NCBI RefSeq assembly: GCF_001949145.1
Contig: NW_019091363.1
Span: forward strand, 3,286,269-3,342,918
Length of the DNA: 56,650 bases
From: Acanthaster planci
Taxonomy: Eukaryota > Echinodermata > Asteroidea > Valvatida > Acanthasteridae
Reading direction: 5' to 3'
Shown here piece after piece: positions 1 to 10,770 of this stretch. The notes beneath the pieces were generated by a model, which searched no databases, had not been told where the DNA came from, and was given only the letters and a program-made list of their open reading frames with translations. The number at the start of each line of letters is the position of its first letter. Position 1 is the first letter of the stretch. Position numbers and translations under genes: made by a program.

Positions 1-1554
1 TCCCCGAACAGGAACTGCAGATCATCTGTCAAAGCTGGTCCTGCCTGAGGTGGAAGCGGTCCTTTATAAGGAGCAGGTGGTTTGAGATCAAACGAGTAGA
101 AGTAGACTGAGTGACCAGCGTTAGCGTGGAGCCTGGCAGCTTCCAATGTGCTCCAGTATGACAAGTAGTCATTCATGAACTGTCTGAAACTACCCCTTGT
201 CTCGCAGTCGTCCCCTAATCCACCTTTTCCAATGTATTCCGCTATTAGAGCGAGCGCTGCATTGCCGGGGTTCTCGAATGAAAGTCTACTGACAATTCTA
301 ATGTATTGCTGGACTTCCTCGACACTTGGACAATTGAGGCCGGTTAAAAAAAATGACGGTATAGCATCTTCGTCCTTTGCTAATCCAACGATCACGTTAA
401 CATTGTTAATTCTGCCGGCTTTCAGCAATGCGAGGGGTTTATCGGTGATGAGATCACCATCAACAACTGTTGGAAAGGCAAGGCCAAACGGGGGTGTTAC
501 GGTATTTGACACAAAATCTGCCACTGGTTTTCCTCTGAGACAAGTGATCATCATCTCACTGTTTGCAGTTGGACATCCCAATTTGAGGGCGAGAGCCTTG
601 GCTATCTCTGATGGTCGTGGAAGGGTTGGATTGTCGACAGGTGGGGATATAGCAGTTGCACTCATCAACACGGCTTTGTTAAAAAGGCCCTTTGCCCTCT
701 CAGACAGAACGAGGAAGTGGGCAAGTACAGCACCCGATCCATGACCTTGGATAGTTACCTGTTCAGGATCGCCTCCAAAGCTCCCGATGTACTTGTTGAC
801 CCATTTAAGAGCAGCCAAGATGTCATGCAATCCGTAATTACCAGGAGCTACTTCATCTTCTGTTGATAGAAATCCCAGAGCTCCTAAACGATGGTTTATG
901 ACTACAAAAACAGCTTCAGCCTGAGATGCAAGAAGAGTTGCATCATAGACGGAAGATGTGCTGTATACTCCATACCCAACGTGAATAAAAACAAGAACTG
1001 GCAAAGCGTCAGTGTTTTGAGTGGGAGCGTAGATATTGAGAGTCAGACAATCTTCACTTGTTTGGTTGAGCCCAAGGCGAACCATCCAAGGATCCAATGT
1101 AACATCTTGAGGACAGGCTGGTGGTAGCTTCTCTGGGATGCCGAGTGGTTGATCAGCCCACGGTCCTGTATCTTCAGGTGGTTTGAATCGCAAATTACCA
1201 AGGGGCGGTTTGGCGTATGGAATGCCTAAGAACTTGGCGACTTCGCGCCCTCCCATTGCTTCGTCAGCGACTCGCACAGCACCAGTGATAGATCCCAGCA
1301 CTTCACCGTCTTTGCTTTCTATCTGCACAGTCTTTGTGTCCGGTTTTTGCACGGTGCCACTTCTGACAGGTACTTCATAGGAACACGTTTTCTCATCAAA
1401 CGGGTCCGTAATGGTTGGGATGTACTCGTTCCAGAAGGCGACTTTGTCAGCTTTGAGGCGCTGTCCTGTCCTGATGTTAGCGTCTAGGATGATGTATGTT
1501 TCATTCTCTGCTTCGAACTCTGGCCATTCAGGTAACGCTGCTCCGTTTGGATCC
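1..1554 (-). CDS. Gene A exon 2: end of domain 1 fused to esterase domain 2 (partial)
   Basis: The acceptor is TATTTAG at 1555-1561, and the first base completes the codon split in exon 1. The frame is consistent at both ends: DPNGA at the start and DDLQFLFG at the left edge. It first encodes the WPEF...FWNEYIP tail typical of the end of an esterase domain, then a linker, then GIPYAKPP, SEDCLTLN, FIHVGYG and GGDPEQVTIQGHGSG. The aligned catalytic Ser is Gly. No in-frame stop was noticed. Confidence 0.82.
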
Positions 1555-4500
1555 CTAAATAATAAATAAGAATAAAACTGTTTCATACAATTGATTGTTC
1601 ATCTTGATGATATACTGTTTGGGTGCAGAGTAAAGTGTGTGCGCTGGCCTAACGTACCTAGTGTGTACTCGTGGGCAAAAGATGTCTGCACGATTTAGGA
1701 AAGGAAGACGTTCTGTGGACTCATCCACGGGACGTTTCCGCTTCACTAAAAGGGAGTTTTGAAGAGATTAGAGCCATTTGGGGGATAAGGTATATTGCAG
1801 CAAAAGGAAGCGGAGCAGTCAAGGAAACCTTACAAAATTTCAGCTGAAAAAAGTCTTCAAAGGGTTTTAAAATAGCTATTTTTCTTTCTTAACCCAAGAG
1901 ACACAAAAACAGATAATGTAACGCAAACCCTAGGTCAGTGAGCAGTGTGTTGTGACGATGGAAGTAGAGTGTATCATGAGCATAGCGTGTAGCGTCTGTG
2001 ACGTTCAATAGAGGCAATCCACTATTTACAGAAAGACGTCTTTAACTTGAACTCTAAGTTGAAAATAAAATTGAAGTCGAGGCTGACATTTTTGAAATTT
2101 TGTTTGAAATTATTTAAAAATGTAACAGACTGCCACTTTACCAATCAACGTTACAGCGAACAATTAGGTATACCAAATATCCCTTGGCAATCTCGAATGT
2201 TCCGTGCACTTTTAGTCAACATTGAAATTTGTTTTAAATAGAAGAAATATGTCGAGAACTGGCGATAATGATTGGAAAGTTACTTAAAGGAAAATCCTAC
2301 TCGTGAAGGAATAATGGCCAACAAGCAACGTGGTCTCTGTCATTCATGGGCACAGGTCTGGATGTGTGCACGGGCGGCCATTAGCCTTTTTGAGGTATGG
2401 GGGTCCCAATAAAAGGGCGCTATTTCGTTTGGGTGAAATTTTTTCTGGTTAATCCAACTTTACCAACTTCAAATAGCACTCTCATATTGTGCCCACCATG
2501 TTTCGAAATTATACTGGTCACTGACTCTGAATTGGAAAATATTTCTTCTTGTTATCATTACAAAGGACTTTGAATTCGAAAATAAATCGTCAAAACAGAA
2601 AACTCACCCATATAGACAAAAATAACTGATTTTTTTCTTATATTAGACCGATTTCAACAACGCTTACCTGTCATACTTTACGTTGCCAACCTCTGTCATG
2701 TAACAATTAATATGAATGATTTTAAAATAATTTTAAAATACCTTTAATCGATGCATGATGCCACTTTATGTCACTTTCACCACACTATTTTATTTATTCT
2801 TTGCGGTATTGTGGGGCAACGATTTTAAACAGTGGGCTTGGTAACCTAACAATGAGTCAAGCGTTGAGTATGCATGTGTTAATCTATTGGTTCAATGTGG
2901 ACACACTGCGTAAGCGTTTGTTCGTTTGTGTTTGTTGGGGTGTTTGTTTTTTAATTTGCTTCAAAAATGTATAGGCTTGCACGCAGATTGGTTATTTAAA
3001 GATAAGTTCAGATCAGTTTCTTGTCATGTCAGTTTCATATCTAACATTGTCGGATTTTCATAACGGCGTCTTTCAAAGTAGGCTTACGTACATTTCACTT
3101 CAAAAGTTAAGGATGCAGTATCTCTTTTCAAGGGTTTAAATACAATTTATTTACCCGTTCTTCGCAAACTGTGACCAATACTTTATGATAGCATCGGATA
3201 ATGACTGCGCCTCGATGTTTCCTGGAATCAGCAAGTTGATGAGCCCGAAAACATAGAAGACATCCAGGATGTGTGGTGCTCCGGAAACACGATCAACCAA
3301 ATCTGGACGAAGCAAAAACTCCTTTCCAACTTCATAGTCGAAATAATAGTAATATGTCCTAGTATTGTCAGTAGACAACATTGCGTGTTTGTTACGGAAA
3401 TTTGCACCGGGAATGTCGAAATATAAATCACCGATCACATCTAAATATTTCAGAAGATTTTCCTGGATGTTGCCCAGCTTGTCCCCACTGAAATAAAAGG
3501 CCAAAATTGCATTGGTGATTTGCTCCGGATTTTCACACTGACAAGTTACGGCGATTTGGCTCTGGGTGGCACGACGAAGACCCTCTGCAGTGTAGTTATC
3601 CGCACTCTGAAAAACGGACCCCTCTTGACTGTTAACCCCTAAGAGAAGGTCATACTGTCCAACTCGGGGATGGGACAGGAGAGAGTTGATGTCGGTGGTA
3701 AGAAACTCGCCGTCAATTGTAGCCGCTGTTGTTACGAATGAAGATTTACTCAACAGTTCCTCCGTGGTTAATCCTCGTAGGCAGCTGATCAGGTGGCGCG
3801 TGGTGCTGCTACCATATGTTAGGTTGCAGCCAAGAGATGAGGCAAGATTCCAAGCCTGAAGCTGGGCGAAATTACCCGGGATGATTAAGCCTGGAAAAGC
3901 TACCCCGCTCTGAGAAATCACCCGCTGAAAAACATTCCTGTCGTTTAGAGGTGAAATCATCTGGTAGGTCACACTCCATCCTCCTGCCGACTCACCAAAG
4001 ATGGTGATTTGATCTGGATCACCACCAAAGTTGGCGATGTTGTCTTTGACCCACTGGATAGCGAGACGTTGATCCCACAGTCCGTAGTTCCCAGGTGCTG
4101 AGTCGTCTCCGGTGCTGAGGAAGCCGAATAATCCCAGACGGTAGTTCATGTTCACCACGATGACCTGTCCTTGTAGTGCAATGAGCGAGCCGTCGTAGAG
4201 TGCACCTTCCCCGCTAACCAAACTCCCTCCATGCAAGTAAACCATGACAGGCAGGGGTCTCAACGCATCAACGAAACCATGCGGAACATACATATTCAGA
4301 AACAAACAGTCCTCATTTGTACCCGTATTAGGTATGAATTGATCAAATTCCGAAGATATGAACACATCAAAAGAAACCGCGGTCTGAGGACATTTGGCGC
4401 CGAACAATGTGGCGTTGAGCACGCCATCCCAGGGAGTTTTCGGTACGGGCTTAGCGAAGCGCAGCTGCCCAATCGGTGGCTCAGCGTACGGTATTCCAGC

Positions 4501-4656
4501 ATACCGTGTAACGACTGGGATGGGTACACCGGGTATCGGTAATTTTATGCCCATTACTGGACCCAAAGTAGTGTTAGTAATGACTGTCTGCCCAGCCACA
4601 TAGTGAACACAAATCAGACCCAACAAAATCAGCGAAACACTTGTGCATCCAGTCAT
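1..4656 (-). CDS. Tandem-domain carboxylesterase-like protein, gene A (3' part beyond left edge)
   Basis: Two coding exons lie in the window: 4656 down to 3155, and 1554 down to the left edge. The start Met at 4654-4656 was chosen because a signal peptide (MTGCTS, a hydrophobic run, then VAGQ) follows and the paralogue starts at the matching place. Exon 1 encodes a full alpha/beta-hydrolase domain: AGIPYAEPP, SEDCLFLN-type motif (here NEDCLFLN), HGGSL oxyanion loop, FGESAGG nucleophile elbow, QEG acid, GAPH histidine. It ends in NG at a donor (GG then GTAAAT, phase 2). Exon 2 opens after TTTAG with G-DPNGA...PEWPEF, the C-terminal part of domain 1, and runs without a stop into a second esterase domain that reaches the window edge at ...LQFLFG. 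Domain 2 has GHGSG in place of GESAG. By comparison with gene B, the missing part should be the end of domain 2, a linker and a membrane anchor. The substrate is unknown; secretory-pathway targeting is inferred from the signal peptide. Confidence 0.85.
1555..3154 (-). other. Gene A intron 1
   Basis: Phase-2 intron of 1.6 kb between the two esterase exons, with donor GTAAAT on the minus strand at 3154 and acceptor TTTAG at 1555. The DNA is AT-rich. I see no coding exon and no recognised repeat in it. Confidence 0.7.
3155..4656 (-). CDS. Gene A exon 1: signal peptide plus esterase domain 1 (triad intact)
   Basis: This 1502-base exon encodes 500 codons plus two bases. The type-B carboxylesterase/cholinesterase landmarks appear in order. 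The nucleophile elbow FGESAGGWSV is near 4000, the acid is in GVNSQEG and the histidine in GAPHILD, so hydrolase activity is plausible. An in-frame upstream Met at 4809 would add 51 residues without signal-peptide character and was not preferred. Confidence 0.88.
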
Positions 4657-7600
4657 TTTCAAGATGTCATAATCAACCAAAAGAACTGTATAGGTTATTT
4701 TAACGTAGCTGCTGGGAGCTTGGTTTTGAACACGCGACTCTTGTATTCGACATGACAAATCTGACTTCCTTTGCCCGTGTAAAGGAAACCACCAGCCACA
4801 GTAACACAAAGGTCATGACAGACGGTGCTACAGGCGGAACTACAAGACCACGGCCTGTGTTTCACTAAGAAAGAATTCCCATCTTTCATGCAGATGGTCG
4901 TGTTTTGTGTTTCCAGAAACCCGATGAGCCTGTTTTTGTGGATTGGAATTCCGTCGGGTGTATCCATGTCCCTCCATTTGATGCGCGATAGGTGGCAAAG
5001 GGACCCCCCTTCTATTGTGTTTTCTTTTGTGTTGACGAAATCTTTGGAAATCCTTTTAGGTTTCCGGTGGGGGGGGACAGGAGGCACAATACAGCGTATA
5101 TAGCTTGCGCATCACATGGGGGGGTTGTAACTTTCCCACATATCGTGCTGGATATATATAAATTAAGAATCCCATCTTATTGCAAAATGAGTCGGGGTAG
5201 AACTCACACTCACTCAACTCATATGACGGGTGCTGTGCGTTTTACAAAATCAGTTCTGCAATTCGCTGACGCGGAAGTTCCACTGTGTTCATGAGAGGTA
5301 GGTTTTCCTGCAATAATGCCGACTTGGAGGTCCTGCAAAGAGAGCAGGGGAGCTCTGCACTTCATGCAGACTGAATTTCTCACAATCACGGATACTCGAC
5401 CGGGCGACAAATGCCTAATGCATGTAATGCCACATGTAATTCCTAACTGTTGAAAAGTGAACCCCCATACACGCATGTCTGGCAAAGTTCAAGCCCATAC
5501 GCTTAATTTTTTGTACCTGAAGAAGTGGTCACCCGTTGCTCTTTTTATAAGTGAAGAAAACCACCCGAAGATGCATGGCACTGCGCAATTCATGAGGACC
5601 CTGCGATGCGGCAATATAGAGGCTACAGTGCTAATTGTAAATTGCCATTTACTCCGCTGAGTTTTGGCATGGCAAAGACCCACCCATTTATTTACCAGGA
5701 AACTGGCCAATATCGCCCCCATTTTCTGCTGTCCAGGTTGTGAAGTAACTGCAGTGTGATGCACATGTACAAGTATTTTGGGCGTTCAGCTCGGTGACCT
5801 CAGACCACATACCATGGCAGAATAAAGAAAAAAATCTTCGTGAAAGCGTTTGTTGATGATAGCAGATTTTGTACTCAGAAAAATGCCATTGTGAAGAAGT
5901 ATGGCATAGAGAAGAGAAGTGGCCCGTTGTGTGAGAAGATTTGGACGTTTGGAGTAGTATAGAACTTTTCCTGTGATGTCACAATCGTGGTGGATTTATA
6001 CGATGTGTTGTGATGGTAATGATGCATAGTGTTGCATATAATCGTGGAGGAATAAAACACAATCTAGGCCTACTTAAGATAAACTGGTCAAGCATGCTGT
6101 GTTCGCTCGTGGCCACGGCAGTCCATGCACGTAGTGGCATTAGCGTAATCCAGTGACGTGGTAAAAAAAAAAGTATATACTGCTTTCGAGACTCCGAGAT
6201 CTCACGCAAGTAAATCTTTTCAGACACAAAACTTGGATGGATGTTATTGCAAATTTCTTTTCTGATAATCGGCGGGTGGTGGCGGCCGGTGGTGGTGGGG
6301 GGGGGTTCACGACGTTCAACAAACGTATTGATTCATAAACAGCGGAATCAAGTGGTAGGTTCATGTTATCAACAAAACTGTACATTTCAGAATGAATCTT
6401 ACTGAAAAATACATTCCAATTACATCAAGTTCTTTACCATAAATAAGAGTTCGAAATCAAAACACCTTGACATACAATTTACAGCCAAAAACATTCTCGC
6501 CCTTTTTTATTTCAGCTCACAATATCTGACCGCAAAATCTGACAGTTTCATGAATAAAGCTTATTGAAAGCAGGCGACACGGTTAAATTAACTTGGGAAA
6601 CTCATTTTCACTCAGTGTTTGGCGTGTTTCTCGCCAGTGCTGTTCTTTCTTTTCACGAAAATTTTCGAAGAAAATTAAATATCTCTTTGATTCGCTGCAT
6701 AGGCCTATGTGTAACGACAAATTCCGCTGTATATAATTCACTCGTGCGAGATGCGACAAAAATTGTTTGTTTTCCGTCATTTTGAACCGGCGCTGAACCA
6801 ACTCCAACCTTCGGTTCTCGTTCGGTCAGAAAGTAACGTCACAGAGGCACAACCAAGTCACGAAAACGCTTATCGAAAACCAAAACTGAAAAAAGGTCTT
6901 GGTTCGGGACGCCTAAACACACGTAGCACTTACACTAACATCATCGGTCATATTATCAACCAAAAACTTTACATTTCATAATACATTTTAGGAAAAAATT
7001 ACTTTTTCAATTAAATTGAAATAGTTGAAATTGTTTTAATACCGTAAATCTGGGTAGAAAAACCACGGATAAAGTGTTCGTTTCAACTTATGATGTGCGT
7101 TTTAGCTAAACAGCAAGTTCCCTGCAATTCATAAACTACATGTATCATACTGCACAGGTAACGTTAATGCATATAATGTCATAGAACTGCATGCCAAATA
7201 ATGACATTACCCTAAGGATATTTGGACAACAGAGTGCAAGGATTGCCATATAACAATTCAGTCGCTCAGGATCACTTTTTTATTTTGTAAATCTATCCTA
7301 GCATCAGTAAGTTACATGCATTGTTGCAGGTCCGGTCAGCGTTAACAGAAAGCAAAGCGCGTTGAAATGACATTGACCCAACCAGCAATCTCCTTCCCGT
7401 CCATGGTAACTTCCTTCTAACATCCTGATTTCGTATCTAAATATTAAGGCCAGTTACAATCCTTTTTAGGTCAACATCACTTCAACAATCTGTATGTTGG
7501 GAAACCAATGTTTTAGATTTCATGAAATCTGCTTCGCATCCGAAGTCAATTAAACCGACGGGTAAAGACTGACTCATGACCCTACTAAACCTAGAAGAGG

Positions 7601-10331
7601 GGTAAAATGTTTTTAGGAGGCTCCGGATTGTCTTGCAGTTGATACGATGACGAAGTATGACATTAAAAGAATCAAAGTCTGCTGCTGTTTACTTGTAAAC
7701 CCACGGGACTTTTTATTGTTTGTGGAAAAATCTATCTGAAAATAACCTTTAATGTAGAAAAAAATCTTTTCAGACAAAATATACTGTCGACAATGTAAAC
7801 CTAGAATTTTAGTTTAAGTTGCTTAAAAATGGATTTGTAACATGCATGTAATTGGCACACTGATAAACTAAATACAGTGCACTAAATAAACAAGCTTCGG
7901 TTTTCACATTAAAAGTGAATGCAAGGTCTGTGACCCTTCCTTTTCAATCCTTTCAGGGCATTGGTAAGTATACAGATTCCTTTCAGAAAAATGGTGTGAA
8001 ATAAGTCCTGGCTTCAGACGCGTGAGGTGTTGTGGGTCACTTGCTGTCGATGTCCTTGTCCTATAAGTGTTGATCCCCATTACTGTTCAAATGAACTCTA
8101 TCCATTGGAAACGTCATGCATTTGCCGGGCCTTTCAAAGCCCTGAAAGGGCATCGGTGGACAAGCCAGGTTACGCAATGATTGAGCTTTACCAGGATTAT
8201 GCAAACCATCCAGTACTAAAGGCGGGAGAACAGCTAGTGATAGCATCTCGGCTCAGTGCCTTGGGACGAGGTTTGCTTTTTTACTCAGCCGAGCGAGTTT
8301 AAGGTCGCTAGGAAACGTACCGGAAAGTCACCCACTGTCCATGAAGAAGTTGATTAGGTCCTATTCTCTTTACATGTCCAACTGCTTGTCAACAACCTTA
8401 CACGGATGGATTTTTTTCATTGGATATGTACGCCAGCATTGGAAACTATAGGACTAATGTCAAATATTAGAGAAAGAACAAAATAATCTCTTCAATTAAG
8501 GTTTTATTATCACTGACGTGTCACGATATTAAAAATAAACAGGATGCCTAATTAATAAATGTGTGCCCTTGAACTAATAGTCAAATGGTCGATGAAGTTG
8601 GTGTGATCATTTAATCAACTTTTGGCTTCCTTGTGTGTTATTCGTTTGGACGATTGTCTGTGGACACCGCTTGCATACATTCAGGTGCAACGTAATGAAA
8701 GACCTCTGTCAATTTTGAAAGCAGATGTGCTGTTTTATTGACCTTTATACAGATACACATCTGTTTCCCCTACAGACCACGGCCACTGCAATTGTTATTA
8801 TTCTAGTAAGATCAACACAGGTGTAAATTGACCTGAAGGAAGCATGTTGACCAAAATCCGGTCGACGGGAGTTACAACACGTATGGAAGCTACATTGAGT
8901 GATATTTTAAATCGACTAATAATTCTCTAATACAAAAATGGATCAAATTTCCACAATATTATGACCAATCATGGGATCATACCACGCCTCCTACACACAT
9001 CCTTTTTTCTATCACTAGCGCAAGTTTACTTTCATATGGCTACAAGTTAATTTTGATTAATTATGACACGTATGCGCGTCTAAGAAAATTACCATAGCAG
9101 TATTAGTATCATTATGGAGGACTTCGATCCCCAATGATACAATTGCATCACCCAAATTTCTATATACACTGTGTAATGTAGGCCCACCTTCATCCGTGAC
9201 GAGTGGCTCGTGGTTAAAAAATGCCCTCCAATTGTAGGCCTTTAGGGGACACTCTGCTCTGTTCGTCTTTCGATTTGCTTTAGGTTTAAGCGGAAGAATG
9301 GGGTATATTAGTATGCCACCTACTTAATTAACCGAGAGCGACTGTCAAAAAGAATTTAATAAGAGGGACGTTTTCTGGTGAGAATTGTCAGGAGGGCAGA
9401 AAATTTAAGGCAAAGGGGCAGCACGTGTGCATGTTATGTTAAGTCAACCAACTTGGATATGAAAATGTGCATGTGGTGCGCTGAGACGTTTTATGGCCGC
9501 AGGCTAGTAAATGAGACCCAAAGGGCATATGCTGGCCAAAGCAAATATACATGCCCTTGATATTCTGTGCTGTGAGGGTATTTTATTAATGCATTATTAC
9601 CAGCCGTGTAATGTGCATCGCCTCCTAGTGTCGTAGAGCGTCAGCACCCCAACCCCACTTTTCAAATTTCTACAGTTGGGTAAGTCATCCCGAACAATCC
9701 CCCTTCCCCAGTCGCAGCACAAATTTACGCCACTGGCAAATATTATCAAGGTCATGGATTAATCCAACGAAAATTTAAAAGGCAACGAGCAAGAAAGAAG
9801 AAAAACGATTAATTGATACGGGTTTGAAGTCCTGAGAGACTAGTTTTGTGACTTCAGATAAGGATGAATTTATTATTTTTGCTTACAGCAGCTTATTTGT
9901 TTGCCTAATCATAGCGACAGGGCTATAGCTGTTGGCTGCCCTTATTGATCCAACGAACTTTAGGGGCAGATCCAGGATTTTTGGCAGGGGGGTTCGAGAA
10001 ATTTTTGTTCTAATAAGGGGGATTTATTTACAGGTGTCGCCGTTTATGAAGCCATTTCATTTCTTTATTCTGTCCTTAACTGTACACACAAAATTAGGAC
10101 CGCTGTATGGTTCATGCTCGGTGGGGGTCTTCCTTGACCTTGAGACGCAGGCCCTATAGCAACGAACATGAGAGGGCCCCACTTGATCCGCACCTGAACT
10201 TCACTTTTAGAGTCTTGATACGCCAAAATATCGCTTTCTCATAAATTCAGGGGACTCTTCCTTTGTAATCAGTCTTATGGAGGAAACTTCAATAAAGAGG
10301 TATTATGTCACAACTAGCCTTTGCCAGACGC
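4657..10331. other. Intergenic region between esterase genes A and B
   Basis: About 5.7 kb with no exon I can support. Short open frames of 60-130 codons occur but lack splice-consistent partners or family resemblance. The part next to 4656 should hold the promoter and leader of gene A. A TATATATA run near 5152-5162 is the only TATA-like word seen there and is weak evidence. A G-rich stretch is at 6262-6306. The right end should hold the gene B 3' untranslated region; minus-strand AATAAA words occur near 10022 and 10063. Confidence 0.55.
9957..10200. repeat. Repeat family R2, copy in gene B 3' flank
   Basis: GGGGCAGATCCAGGATTTTT at the left and CCCCACTTGATCCGCACC at the right form imperfect inverted ends. 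The interior shares TTTGTCCTTAACTGT-like sequence with 42765-43020 and GAAGCCATTTCATTTCTTT with 47060. It overlaps the possible 3' untranslated region of esterase gene B. Confidence 0.55.
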
Positions 10332-10770
10332 TCAAAGATGAGAACTATATTCTCTCTCTGCGACTTCGAAGCCTTTCTCCGTACCTTGCAAACCCTTCTC
10401 CCCAATCTGATTTACCCGGGATCTGTATGCCATACAACCCCCGAAAAAGAACACAGACAGCAACAAAGCACCTATGAATGCCCCGATTAGAGCCTGGATG
10501 ACGGTACTAGCCTGCTCTTGGGTAAGTTTCAATCCAATGCCTTCACCGACCACGCAAGGTTCTTGATCTGGCGGGCAAGAGGTAATCTCAGGTGAAGGAG
10601 GAATAGGTGCTGTGATGGACGGTAGGTAAGTTGCCCAGAACCGAAGGAGATGTGCCCAGTCGTTGTCGTTGCCCGAGTAAACTTGGGGACAATCGGTGAG
10701 TGACATGTACTTGAAGTCATGTGAGTCGAATTTTGGCCACTCAACGCCAGACATTGAGGTTCCGGGAGTC
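10332..10770 (-). CDS. Gene B exon 3: end of domain 2, stalk, transmembrane helix and tail
   Basis: The acceptor CACATAG precedes G-TPGTSMSG; the exon encodes 145 complete residues and a TGA stop at 10332-10334. It opens with WPKF...FWATYLP, the usual end of an esterase domain. A Pro-rich stalk with two cysteines follows, then about 24 hydrophobic residues (ALIGAFIGALLLSVFFFGG) and a basic residue (YRSR) as a stop-transfer signal. The tail is highly charged. The preceding intron, 10771-10923, is only 153 bases. Confidence 0.87.

Noticed and set aside
4695-5087. Minus-strand open frame of 130 codons upstream of gene A, rich in Cys
   Set aside because: No signal peptide or family resemblance, no matching stretch upstream of gene B, and it overlaps the likely gene A leader in another frame.
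8027-8302. Plus-strand open frame of 91 codons between the esterase genes
   Set aside because: No supporting splice partner, domain or repeat similarity; a length expected by chance.
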